This document shows, in pieces, positions 34,921 to 42,705 of a stretch of 64,000 nucleotides of DNA; positions within the stretch are counted from its first letter, which is position 1, and each line of letters opens with the position of its first letter. The stretch is taken from positions 1,860,001 to 1,924,000 of the forward strand of contig CAWHIL010000001.1 of assembly GCA_963829505.1 (NCBI GenBank), written 5' to 3'. The position numbers and the translations under genes are program-made. The DNA comes from Roseiarcus sp963829505 (GTDB lineage Bacteria; Pseudomonadota; Alphaproteobacteria; Rhizobiales; Beijerinckiaceae). The notes beneath the pieces were generated by a model. It searched no databases. It worked only from the letters and a program-made list of their open reading frames with translations, and had not been told where the DNA came from.

Positions 34921-35580
34921 TCAGGCAAGCGCCCCGATCAGATCCCTGGAATTGCCGACCCAGCCGAAGATGCCGCCCTGGGCCATGATCATCTTCAGGC
35001 CCATCTCCTGGAACTCGGGGAAGTAGGAGCCGACGCAATCCTCGAGCACGAGGCATTCGTAGCCGCGGTCGTTGGCTTCGCGGACGGTGGTGTTGACGCA
35101 AACCTCGGTCGTCACGCCGGTGACCACGAGTTGCCGGACGCGGCGATGCTGCAGCATGGCGTCGAGATCGGTGGCGAAGAACGCGCCCTTGCCCGGCTTG
35201 TCGATCACCGGCTCGCCGGGCTCGGGATAAAGTTCCGCGATGATGTCGTGGCCGGGTTCGCCGCGCACGAGAATGCGTCCCATCGGCCCGGGGTCGCCAA
35301 TGCTCGTCTTCGAGCGGCCGCGCGCCTTCTTGGCGGGCGGAAGGTCGAAGAGGTCGGGCCGGTGCCCCTCGCGGGTGTGCAGAACCGGCAGCCCCAGGGC
35401 GCGCCAGGCGGCGAGAAGGCGGCGGTTCGGCGCGATCGTGCGACGCAGTTCGGAGACGTCGTTGCCGAGCATCGCGCCGAACCCGCCGGGTTCGAGGAAG
35501 TCGCGCTGCATGTCGATGATCAGGAGCGCGCAATGCTCCGGCGACAGCGGGAATGGATAGGGTTTTGCTTCGATCTCCAT
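34921..35580 (-). CDS. Isochorismatase-family cysteine hydrolase (biuret-hydrolase-like)
   Basis: Cytosolic hydrolase of 219 residues. The catalytic triad residues are seen as Asp in LLIIDMQRDFLEPGG, Lys in DKPGKGAFFATDL and Cys in GVTTEVCVNTTVREANDRG. The segments LHTREGHRPDLFDLPPAK and GDPGPMGRILVRGEPGHDII closely match what I remember of rhizobial biuret amidohydrolase (BiuH), more than nicotinamidase or RutB. Biuret hydrolases release ammonia and allophanate. A permease follows and a GntR regulator is divergent, suggesting inducible uptake and breakdown. Substrate assignment is inference. Confidence 0.82.
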   Translation of the reverse strand: MEIEAKPYPFPLSPEHCALLIIDMQRDFLEPGGFGAMLGNDVSELRRTIAPNRRLLAAWRALGLPVLHTREGHRPDLFDLPPAKKARGRSKTSIGDPGPMGRILVRGEPGHDIIAELYPEPGEPVIDKPGKGAFFATDLDAMLQHRRVRQLVVTGVTTEVCVNTTVREANDRGYECLVLEDCVGSYFPEFQEMGLKMIMAQGGIFGWVGNSRDLIGALA

Positions 35581-35624
35581 TGGCTCCGTCCTGTGACGCG
35601 AGCGCCTGGGCGCGAAGCGATTAT

Positions 35625-35671
35625 GTATGCAAAGCTCGATTCTCGTATGCCCATATTGTCATTTTGTATGC
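35625..35671. promoter_or_regulatory. Triple GTATGC direct repeat between hydrolase and GntR genes
   Basis: GTATGC occurs at 35625-35630, 35645-35650 and 35666-35671, that is at 20 and 21 base steps, close to two helical turns. They sit in an AT-rich island in the 165-base divergent spacer between the hydrolase and the GntR gene. FCD-type GntR proteins often bind GTAT-containing sites, so these are good candidate operators for the adjacent regulator. No protein-binding evidence exists here. Confidence 0.55.
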
Positions 35672-35745
35672 TGAAATTGGCGGCGATCGCTGCTAAAGAA
35701 TCAGGCTCATCCGATGTTCGGGGTCCGGTCTTGAGAGTGAGCGAA

Positions 35746-36417
35746 ATGGAGGCCGCGACGCAGGCCGAGCGCCTCGCCAATTCGATCGCGCAATCCGTTC
35801 TGACCGGCGAATTCGAGCCGGGCTTCCGTCTCGACGAGACGGCGCTCGCCGAACGCTTCGGCGTGTCGCGGACGCCGGTGCGCGAGGCGATCCGGCTTCT
35901 CGCCTCGACCGGGCTGATCGCGGTGAAGCCGCGGCGCAGCGCGATCGTCGCGACCACGACGCCGGCCGAACTCGAGACGCTGTTTGGCGCGATGGCCGAG
36001 ATCGAGGCGACCTGCGCCCGCCTCGCCGCGCTCTCCATGACGCCGATCGAGCGCCGCAGGCTGCAAGGGCGGCACGAGGCGATGGCCGAACTCGTGCGAC
36101 ACGACGACCGCGACGCCTACGCCGCCGCCAACATCGATTTTCACAAGCAGATCTATGTCGGCGCGCGCAACGCCATTCTCGCCGAATTCGCCGGCGGCCT
36201 GCGGCGCCGTCTGGCGCCCTTCCGGCGCGCCCAGTTCCGCACCGAGGGGCGCATATCGCGGTCGCACGCCGAGCACGCCGCCGTCCTCAAGGCGATCCTC
36301 GCCTGCGACGCGGCGGCCGCGCACGCGGCGATGTTCCAGCACATGAGCCTCGTCGAAGACGCCTTCGGCCGCCTCGAGGGCGCGCGCGCCAGATTACCGG
36401 ACGCCGCCGGCTTGTAG
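35746..36417 (+). CDS. GntR-family regulator with FCD effector domain
   Basis: DNA-binding regulator of 223 residues. The N-terminal winged helix is clear (LANSIAQSVLTGEF, LDETALAERFGVSRTPVREA, IRLLASTGLIAVKPRRS). The all-helical C-terminal FCD domain carries the metal/effector histidines in IDFHKQIYVGARN and SRSHAEHAAVLKAI. It is divergent from the biuret-type hydrolase and permease genes and most likely controls them in response to their substrate. GTG (35737) or TTG (35731) starts are possible alternatives. The last codon and the TAG stop lie inside the structured repeat that begins at 36412. Confidence 0.88.
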   Translation: MEAATQAERLANSIAQSVLTGEFEPGFRLDETALAERFGVSRTPVREAIRLLASTGLIAVKPRRSAIVATTTPAELETLFGAMAEIEATCARLAALSMTPIERRRLQGRHEAMAELVRHDDRDAYAAANIDFHKQIYVGARNAILAEFAGGLRRRLAPFRRAQFRTEGRISRSHAEHAAVLKAILACDAAAAHAAMFQHMSLVEDAFGRLEGARARLPDAAGL

Positions 36418-36597
36418 GCGCGCTCGTCGAGCGCGTTTTGTAGGCGCGCTCGTTGAGCGCGCCGGCGGGGTCAGCGACGCCGTTCCACATTGTAAGGCTC
36501 ATCCGAGCGCGCGGCCCGGTTGTAGGCGCGCTCGTCGAGCGCGCTTTGCAGGCGCGCTCGTTGAGCGCGCCGGCGGGGTCAGCGCCCCCGCCTGCAG
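36412..36597. repeat. Duplicated structured repeat (closing stem plus two hairpins)
   Basis: Two copies of a composite unit. Each has a short hairpin (GCGCGCTC-GTC-GAGCGCG) and then a fuller element. The complete one (36547-36596) has a closing stem TGCAG/CTGCA, hairpin GCGCGCTC-GTT-GAGCGCGC, and hairpin GGCGGGG-TCAGCGC-CCCCGCC. The first unit (36439-36481) has lost the 3' part. A third locus at 47601-47673 keeps the structure with compensatory base changes. The remaining ~85 bases up to 36684 hold nothing else recognisable. Confidence 0.7.
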
Positions 36598-36684
36598 TGG
36601 CTTTGCCTATTTCGGCGCCCAATCCCCTATGCTCGTTGGCCTCGCGACGCGCCGCTTCGCGCGCCGCCCCGAAGGGAAAATACC

Positions 36685-36963
36685 ATGGTCCTGCCGAGCC
36701 TCGATCCGCTGATCGCGCTGGGGGTCGTCGTCTCGACGGCGCTGACGGATGCGGTCTACGTCATGTTCACCTCCAGCGTCGTCGCGCGCCGCAGGGTGGC
36801 GGCCGCAAGCTGGAGCAGCGCCTGGTATCTGCTCTCGGCCTTCGCCGTCATCAGCTACACCTCGAACTGGGCCTATGTCGTATTCGCCGCCGTGGGCTCC
36901 TGGATTGGCGGCTTCCTGTCGATCACGTTCCTCGGCCGCGCCGCCGAGCACAAGGCGGAGTGA
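36685..36963 (+). CDS. Small conserved membrane protein of unknown function
   Basis: Encodes 92 residues with three hydrophobic stretches (DPLIALGVVVSTALTDAVYV, SAWYLLSAFAVISY and YVVFAAVGSWIGGFLSITFL) separated by a basic loop (VVARRRVAAAS). This should be a small inner-membrane protein. I recall very similar short proteins in Bradyrhizobium and relatives without assigned function. It lies alone between two repeat-rich spacers. The ATG directly precedes a plausible first membrane helix. Confidence 0.72.
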   Translation: MVLPSLDPLIALGVVVSTALTDAVYVMFTSSVVARRRVAAASWSSAWYLLSAFAVISYTSNWAYVVFAAVGSWIGGFLSITFLGRAAEHKAE

Positions 36964-37029
36964 TCCGGCCGCCATCGCGAGCCGACTGGCTACGGCGTCA
37001 CAGGCGCGCATCGGGCGAGGGAAGGGACC

Positions 37030-37800
37030 TTTATTTTGATTTCCAGAATAAACCTATTGACACATTTCGTTCAGCGCGATATTCTCGCAACCAAGGATAA
37101 GAAGCGGCGCCGCCGAGGCGCCCGGCTGTCTGACAAGTCAATAGGCCCAATCCGCCGATCTTGCCCTTGGGCAGCGGCGCCGCACGCGCGCCTGACGAAC
37201 GCCCGTAACTCCCAAGCCATCGGCTCCGACGGCCGTCATCGCGAGCGAAGCGTGGCGATCCAGAGGCCGCCGCGCCCAGGCGATGACGGAGCCCCGCCCT
37301 GGCAGTTACACTGGGTTGCGATTGGCGCCGCAAGGTACTGAAAAGGCTCGAATTGGGGTTGCGATTGGCGATTGGCGGATCAATCCCTCGACATCTATCG
37401 AAGGACGCTTTGGCCGGCCCAACTCAAGCCATAAGCTGGCAGCGCCATCATCGCGAGCGAAGCGTGGCGATCCAGAGGGCACTTGCGCCCATGCTTCGGT
37501 AAGTCGGCGGAGGAATCCGCCGGTTGCCGGAGGCGGGCGTCTCTGGATCGCCACGTCGCTTCGCTCCTCGCGATGACGGAGCCCCCACCTTGGGGAGTTA
37601 CCGACGCCCGGAAAATCTGCTGCAAGTCCCTGAAAAGATGGATTCCACGCCCGGCTTTCAGCCCGCGAAAGCGCTGATCCAGAGGCCGCCGCGCCGGGCT
37701 TCGGGATGTTCCGCGCTAGGATCCGCGGGTTATCGGGGCCGGCGGGTGTGTCTGGATCGCCACGTCGCTTCGTTCCTCGCGAGAACGGAGCCCCCGACGA
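37030..37800 (+). repeat. Composite non-coding repeat island, copy A
   Basis: The 1070 bases between 36964 and 38033 carry no believable gene. Reading forward: a promoter-like TTGACA-N17-TATTCT (37057-37085), CTGTCTGACAAGTCA (37126-37140), GTAACTCCCAAGCCA (37205-37219), then palindromes of the TCATCGCGAGCGAAGCGTGG type (37237, 37448) with inverted partners (37541, 37751). A 52-base block at 37313-37364 follows GGCAGTTAC. All of these blocks recur in reverse orientation at 46260-46915. Open frames here translate the palindromes (RERSVAIQ, SPRRFAPR) and are spurious. Confidence 0.72.
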
Positions 37801-38033
37801 GCGCCCGGAGAATCCGCTGCAAGTCTCTGAAAAGATGGAATCAGCGCCCGACTTTGGCGGGCCGCGCCGCTTCGCCGTTTCATCCGCGTTCCAATCCGGG
37901 ACGCGGGCGCCGCCGCCGCGGTAACGCCGCCGCAACCTTAAGCCCGGATAAACGGAGGCTGTGTCTTTTCGCGCGGGCGCCCGGCTGATGGGTCCGCGCC
38001 AGCCGCGCCGGGAAAAGCATCAGTGGACAGCGT

Positions 38034-39200
38034 ATGCGTCGCACGCGGATAGGATGGGCCGCCTCGGCCGTCGCCCCCTGGTGCCTCGCGGTCGGCGTGC
38101 TCCTTTCGATCACAGCCGAGGCCGATGAGGAGCGCGGGCCGCTCGCCAGCGCCTTCGAACGCGGCCGCCTCGCCGAGGGCGACACGCCGATGAACCGGGC
38201 GCTTGCGGCGGCGAGCCATTTCGAGGCGGTCGGCGCCGACGGCGCGCCCGCGCCCCTCGTCGAGAGCAGGCTTCTCACCGGCAGCGCCGGCGACTTCGAC
38301 GCCGCCGACCAGATCGAGCCCAACCGGACGCTCAAAGCCGGCGCGGGCGGCTTCCCCGAGGTCGAGCGCGCCGGCAAGGGCGATCCCAACATCGGCCTCA
38401 GGCCCGGCTTCGACGCGCGCCGCCGCGGCGGCCAGGGAGGCGTCGAGGCGCATCCGCGCGTCGCCGCCCGCTTCGATCCCGCCGGGGCCGAGTTCGATCC
38501 GGACCACACCACGAGCCCGGCCGGCGACGCCGCCGCTCCCGCCCCGCCGGAAGAGGCGCCGCCCGCTTTCACCGACGGCGCGACCCCCTCCGTCCCGCTC
38601 GAATTCGCCCTGAACGCCGAATCGCCGACGCCGACCGACGGCGTCGTGGTCGACGTGCGGCTCGACGCCCCGGGCGCTGAGACGACGGTCGCCGACCAGT
38701 CGCGGCTCGGCGGCGGCAAGCCGAACTACGCCTCGCTCATCGACCCCAAGGACGGCGCCCGCCAGATGCGCTGCCTCGCCGAGGCGATCTATTTCGAGTC
38801 GCGCTCGGAGCCGGAGCAGGGACAGGCGGCGGTCGCCCAGGTCGTCCTCAACCGGGTGCGCAGCGGCATCTATCCCAACAGCGTCTGCGCCGTCGTCTAC
38901 CAGGACCGCAACCGACCCTTCGCCTGCCAGTTCTCCTTCGCCTGCGAAGGCAAGTCGCTGAGGATCGAGGAGCCCGGCCCCTGGGCGGTCGCGACCCGCA
39001 TCGCCGACGAGGTGGTGACGGGCAAGTCCTACAATCCGGCGGTCGCCGAGGCGGTCAACTATCACGCCGCCTATGTGGCGCCGTTCTGGGCCGGCTACCT
39101 CAAGCGCGTCGACCGCATCGGCCTCCACATCTTCTACGCCATGCGGGAGGGGATCGACTGGGCGCCGGGCGCGCTCAACGGCCACGGCGACCGTCCCTGA
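38034..39200 (+). CDS. SleB-type cell-wall hydrolase
   Basis: Exported protein of 388 residues. After an N-terminal signal (WAASAVAPWCLAVGVLL) comes a ~230-residue region rich in Ala, Pro, Gly and Asp, without clear domains. The hydrolase-2 (SleB-like) domain follows from about residue 240: MRCLAEAIYFESRSEPEQGQ with the catalytic Glu, AAVAQVVLNRVRSGIYPNSV, and VNYHAAYVAPFW. The family cleaves peptidoglycan glycan strands as a lytic transglycosylase or amidase-like enzyme. It appears monocistronic. Confidence 0.9.
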   Translation: MRRTRIGWAASAVAPWCLAVGVLLSITAEADEERGPLASAFERGRLAEGDTPMNRALAAASHFEAVGADGAPAPLVESRLLTGSAGDFDAADQIEPNRTLKAGAGGFPEVERAGKGDPNIGLRPGFDARRRGGQGGVEAHPRVAARFDPAGAEFDPDHTTSPAGDAAAPAPPEEAPPAFTDGATPSVPLEFALNAESPTPTDGVVVDVRLDAPGAETTVADQSRLGGGKPNYASLIDPKDGARQMRCLAEAIYFESRSEPEQGQAAVAQVVLNRVRSGIYPNSVCAVVYQDRNRPFACQFSFACEGKSLRIEEPGPWAVATRIADEVVTGKSYNPAVAEAVNYHAAYVAPFWAGYLKRVDRIGLHIFYAMREGIDWAPGALNGHGDRP

Positions 39201-39262
39201 CAGCCGGTTGAGCGGCGGGCGCGTCCACTCTAAGACGAAGGTCCGATTGGCCGGAGACCGCG

Positions 39263-39628
39263 ATGCCGCTCCTCTTCTCGTACGGAACGCTGCAGCAGGA
39301 GAACGTGCAGATGGCCACCTTCGGGCGTCGCCTCGAGGGCAAGTCCGACGCCCTTGTCGGCTACGCGATGGAGGATCTGAAGATCGAGGACCCCGACGTC
39401 GTGGCGACGAGCGGCAGCGACCATCATCCGATCGTGGTCCATACCGGCTACGGCGAGGACAGCGTCGCGGGCTCGGTATTCGAGATCACCGACGACGAAC
39501 TCGAGCACGCCGACGCCTACGAGGTCGACGCCTATCGGCGCGTGCTCGCGCCGCTCGCCTCGGGCCTCAAGGCCTGGGTCTATGTCGACGCCTTGCGCGG
39601 TCCCCCGGAGGGCGGCTCGAAGGAGTGA
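39263..39628 (+). CDS. Gamma-glutamylcyclotransferase-like (AIG2/GGACT fold) protein
   Basis: Small cytosolic protein of 121 residues. The substrate-binding loop LFSYGTLQQENVQ is diagnostic. The likely catalytic acid is the Glu of HADAYEVDAYRRV. Relatives convert gamma-glutamyl amino acids or gamma-glutamylamines to 5-oxoproline, but many bacterial members are uncharacterised. It ends 24 bases before the end of the convergent alanine dehydrogenase gene. Confidence 0.88.
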   Translation: MPLLFSYGTLQQENVQMATFGRRLEGKSDALVGYAMEDLKIEDPDVVATSGSDHHPIVVHTGYGEDSVAGSVFEITDDELEHADAYEVDAYRRVLAPLASGLKAWVYVDALRGPPEGGSKE

Positions 39629-39652
39629 CGCGGCGATCGTCGGTCCGGCGGG

Positions 39653-40768
39653 TCAGGCGATCGCAGCCTCCGGAGTGATCGCGGTCAGGCCGTGCGCAGC
39701 TGCTACCGGCGCGCAAGTGAGCTTGCCCTCGCAGACGTTGAGCCCGGCGCGCAGATGCGGGTCCGCCGCCAGCGCCGCGCGCCAGCCCTTGTCGGCAAGC
39801 GCAAGGGTGAAGGGCAAGGTCGCGTGGTTGAGGGCGAAGGTCGAGGTGCGCGCGACCGCGCCCGGCATGTTCGCCACGCAATAGTGGACGACGCCGTCGA
39901 CGACATAGGTCGGATGCGAGTGGGTGGTCGCCTTCGAAGTCTCGCAGCAGCCGCCCTGGTCGATCGCGACGTCGACGATGACCGAGCCCTGCGGCATGGT
40001 CTTGAGCATCGCCCGGGTGACGAGCTTGGGGGCGGCTGCGCCGGGGACGAGCACCGCCCCGATCACGAGGTCGGCGTCGCGCACGAGCTCGGCGATCGAC
40101 GTCCGGGTCGAGTAGACGGTCTTCAGCGCTGTGCCGAACTCGGCCGAGAGGCGGCGCAGCGCGTCGTGCGACCGGTCGACCACCGTCACGCTCGCCCCCA
40201 TGCCGACCGCGATGGTCGCGGCATGGGTGCCGGAGACGCCGCCGCCGAGAATGACGACATTGGCGGCCGCCACGCCCGGCACGCCGCCGAGCAGGACGCC
40301 CCGGCCGCCCTGCGCCTTTTCGAGCGCATGCGCCCCGACCTGCGGCGCGAGGCGCCCCGCCACTTCCGACATCGGCGTCAGGAGCGGCAGGCGCCCCTGG
40401 GCGTCGGTCACGGTCTCGTAGGCGATGCAGACGGCGCCCGAGGCGATCAGGTCCTTCGTCTGCGGCAGGTCCGGCGCGAGGTGGAGGTAGGTGAACAGGA
40501 TCTGCCCTTTGCGAAGGCGCTTGCGCTCGTGCGCCAGCGGCTCCTTCACCTTCACGATCATCTCGGCCCGGGCGAAGATCTCCTCGGGCGTCTCGACGAC
40601 GACCGCGCCGGCGCCGGCGTATTCCTCATCCGGAGAGCCCGAGCCGACGCCCGCGCCCTTCTCGACGATCGCCGCATGGCCGTGATGCACGAGCTCGGCG
40701 ACGGCTGCGGGCGTCATGCCGACGCGGAATTCGTTGTCCTTGATCTCTTTGGGAACGCCGACGAGCAT
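39653..40768 (-). CDS. ald: Alanine dehydrogenase
   Basis: NAD-dependent L-alanine dehydrogenase, 371 residues, the usual family length when started at the ATG at 40768 (MLVGVPKEIKDNEFRVGMTP) behind GGAGGCG. It interconverts alanine with pyruvate and ammonia. The substrate Lys lies in MIVKVKEPL, the catalytic His in TYLHLAPD, and the NAD-binding fold in VVILGGGVSGTHAATIA. ALNHATLPFTLALADKGW is the conserved C-terminal block. An Lrp-type gene is divergent and likely regulates it. Confidence 0.96.
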   Translation of the reverse strand: MLVGVPKEIKDNEFRVGMTPAAVAELVHHGHAAIVEKGAGVGSGSPDEEYAGAGAVVVETPEEIFARAEMIVKVKEPLAHERKRLRKGQILFTYLHLAPDLPQTKDLIASGAVCIAYETVTDAQGRLPLLTPMSEVAGRLAPQVGAHALEKAQGGRGVLLGGVPGVAAANVVILGGGVSGTHAATIAVGMGASVTVVDRSHDALRRLSAEFGTALKTVYSTRTSIAELVRDADLVIGAVLVPGAAAPKLVTRAMLKTMPQGSVIVDVAIDQGGCCETSKATTHSHPTYVVDGVVHYCVANMPGAVARTSTFALNHATLPFTLALADKGWRAALAADPHLRAGLNVCEGKLTCAPVAAAHGLTAITPEAAIA

Positions 40769-40920
40769 GGCTTCGCCTCCAGGGGGGTCCGCATCCGCCG
40801 GATGGGACATCGTGGACTTCAACATGGCGCATTCGCAGCGCAACGTCCCGCCGTTTTTCGGCTTCCCCTCAGGCCGACGCCGCATAAGATTGCGCGACCT
40901 CAAGGAAACGAGCCCGAATC

Positions 40921-41388
40921 GTGCGTCCCGAAGAGCTTGACGATCGCGACCGCGCCATCCTGCGCTGCCTGATGCGCGACGGACGCGTGACCAACGCCGA
41001 GCTTGCCGAGCGCGTCAGCCTTTCGCCGTCGGCCTGCCTTCGCCGGGTGCGGGCGCTCGAGGAGAGCGGCGTCATCGGGAGCTACGTCGCCCTGCTCGAC
41101 TCGGTGAAGGCCGGCCTCTCGGGGGCGGCCTTCGTGTTCGTGACGCTTGAGCAGCAGGGCCGCGCCATGCTGGACGCCTTCGAGCGCGACGTCGGGCGCC
41201 ATCCGGAGATCACCGAATGTCACTTGCTGGCCGGGTCGGCGGATTACCTGTTGCGCGTCGTCTTCCGGGACGCCCGCGACTTCGAGCGCATCCACACCGA
41301 GATCCTGACCCAGATGCCCGGCGTCTCCCGGGTGCAGTCGACCCTTCCGCTCCGCATCGTCAAGCAGACAACCGTCCTGCCGATCTGA
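40921..41388 (+). CDS. Lrp/AsnC-family regulator (probable ald activator)
   Basis: Feast/famine regulator of 155 residues, GTG start. The helix-turn-helix is LDDRDRAILRCLMRDGRVTN, AELAERVSLSPSACLRRVRA. The C-terminal RAM ligand domain (FVFVTLEQQGRAMLDAFERD, ECHLLAGSADYLLRVVFRDA) binds amino acids and drives octamer assembly. The gene is divergent from ald over a 152-base spacer, the usual arrangement for AldR-type regulators that respond to alanine. A weak GCGCAAC...ATTGCGC dyad lies in that spacer. Confidence 0.93.
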   Translation: MRPEELDDRDRAILRCLMRDGRVTNAELAERVSLSPSACLRRVRALEESGVIGSYVALLDSVKAGLSGAAFVFVTLEQQGRAMLDAFERDVGRHPEITECHLLAGSADYLLRVVFRDARDFERIHTEILTQMPGVSRVQSTLPLRIVKQTTVLPI

Positions 41389-41537
41389 ACCTTCCGGGGA
41401 CGTCGCGCGGGTTGATGGACCGGCCGCCGGGCCGGCTCTATAAGACCGCCTCGACGCCGCCCGCGAATCGCCGAGGCCTTCGGCCAAGGCCTTGGGCCAA
41501 GACCGCCAGGCGCGGCGAGCCGCCCCGGAGAACGCCT

Positions 41538-41804
41538 TTGCCCGAAGGAAAGCCCGACGCCGCCGGCGCGCCAGACGTCGTCACCATGCCGTTCGAGGAC
41601 GCCCTGCAGGAGCTCGAGCGAATCGTCGACCAGCTCGAGAAGGGGACGGTTTCGCTCGACGATTCCATCCGCCTCTACGAGCGTGGGGAGGCCCTGAAGA
41701 AGCGCTGCGACGAACTCCTGAAGAACGCCGAGATGCGCATCGAGAAGATTACGCTTGGCGCCGACGGCAAGGCGACTGGGATCGAGCCGCTCGACGGCGG
41801 CTGA
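41538..41804 (+). CDS. xseB: Exodeoxyribonuclease VII small subunit
   Basis: Small helical subunit, 88 residues, that binds XseA to form the single-strand-specific exonuclease VII. The signature is MPFEDALQELERIVDQLEKG, TVSLDDSIRLYERGEALKKR. A TTG start at 41538 is preferred because GGAG lies 7 bases upstream; the first internal ATG (41586) would begin right at the domain with no ribosome site. xseA is not in the window. Confidence 0.9.
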   Translation: MPEGKPDAAGAPDVVTMPFEDALQELERIVDQLEKGTVSLDDSIRLYERGEALKKRCDELLKNAEMRIEKITLGADGKATGIEPLDGG

Positions 41805-41962
41805 AGCTTGGGCGACGAGCCGCCTGAAGGCCAAACCCCCGGGATGGTAACCGCGCGTTAAGAAGAGAGTCCGCAAGCTCCTGAACGGTCCTTTAACCGC
41901 GAGCCGCGTGGGCGTCCCGACACGGCGTCCGGCTTCGCGGGGACGGTCGGCAGGTCGGCTCG

Positions 41963-42619
41963 ATGCGTACGATCGCGTTTGTCACCCACCGCGGCGGAGC
42001 GGGCAAGAGCACGCTCGCCGCCTCGCTCGCCGTCGCGGCGCGGGAGACGCTGGAGAAGGTCGCCGTCGTCGACATGGACCCGCAGGGGTCGCTGATCGAA
42101 TGGGCGCGCGCCCGCGCTTCAGGCGACATCGAGGCGATCGTCACAGGCGCGGCGCGCCTCGATGCGGCGCTCGCGAAGCTGTCGGCCGCAGGCCATACCC
42201 TTGCCGTCGTCGACACCCCTGGCGCCGAAGGCCCGGCTTCGTCGGCTGCAATCGCCGTCGCCGAACTCGCTATCGTCCCGACCCGGCCGAGCCTGTTCGA
42301 CTTGAGGGCAAGCGCGGAGATGCGCGCGGCGCTCGAGGCCCTGGGCGGAAAGTTTGGCTTCCTGCTCAACCTTTGCCCGCCAGACCGAAACTCAGCCCAG
42401 GTCCGCGACGGGGCGGAGGCGCTCGAGGAGATGGGCGGCCTGATCGCGCCGCCGATCTTCGCCCGAACCGACTATCCAAACGCCGCCCGGCAGGGCCAGG
42501 GGGTGACCGAGTTCAACCCGAATGGGGCGGCGGCCGAGGAGATGCGCGTCCTCTGGGCGTCGATCCGGCGACGTCTTCCCCGCGCAACACCGAACTCCGG
42601 AGCGCGCCGCGCCGCCTGA
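41963..42619 (+). CDS. ParA-like P-loop ATPase (orphan)
   Basis: MinD/ParA-family ATPase of 218 residues. The deviant Walker A is THRGGAGKSTLAAS, the A'-motif is VVDMDPQGSLIEWA and Walker B-like is LAVVDTPGAEGP. It resembles the short ParA proteins of plasmids and polar-positioning systems. No parB, parS or cargo gene is adjacent, so a chromosomal partition role is unlikely. It could position a protein complex or be a plasmid remnant. Its C-terminus is basic (RRRLPRATPNSGARRAA). Confidence 0.82.
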   Translation: MRTIAFVTHRGGAGKSTLAASLAVAARETLEKVAVVDMDPQGSLIEWARARASGDIEAIVTGAARLDAALAKLSAAGHTLAVVDTPGAEGPASSAAIAVAELAIVPTRPSLFDLRASAEMRAALEALGGKFGFLLNLCPPDRNSAQVRDGAEALEEMGGLIAPPIFARTDYPNAARQGQGVTEFNPNGAAAEEMRVLWASIRRRLPRATPNSGARRAA

Positions 42620-42667
42620 AGCCACGCATAACCCGCCCGAGCATCCTCCCACTCGCGCGGATTTCTG

Positions 42668-42705
42668 GCAGGACGCTTGGTTGACCGGGCGCCCTGCTTT
42701 TTTTT
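42668..42705 (+). terminator. Rho-independent terminator after the ParA gene
   Basis: A stem of GCAGG/CCTGC plus CGC/GCG with one mismatch and a 12-base loop is followed by eight T residues (42698-42705). It lies in the 84-base gap between the convergent ParA and protease genes; the T-run reaches into the protease stop codon. Confidence 0.6.

Noticed and set aside
36412..36600. Possible CRISPR-like array of GCGCGCTCG units
   Set aside because: Units are self-complementary hairpins with irregular spacing, there are no unique spacers of constant length and no cas genes; they fit a structured repeat instead.
37036..37935. Several open frames of 60-210 codons in the repeat island, both strands
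   Set aside because: They translate the palindromes (RERSVAIQ, SPRRFAPR, SLAMMALP), share no codon-usage features with the neighbouring genes and change with each repeat copy. The same is true of 46238-46861.
40838..40895. GCGCAAC...ATTGCGC dyad in the ald/Lrp spacer as a regulator site
   Set aside because: The half sites are short and ~45 bases apart; this falls within chance expectation for GC-rich DNA, so it is only mentioned with the regulator.
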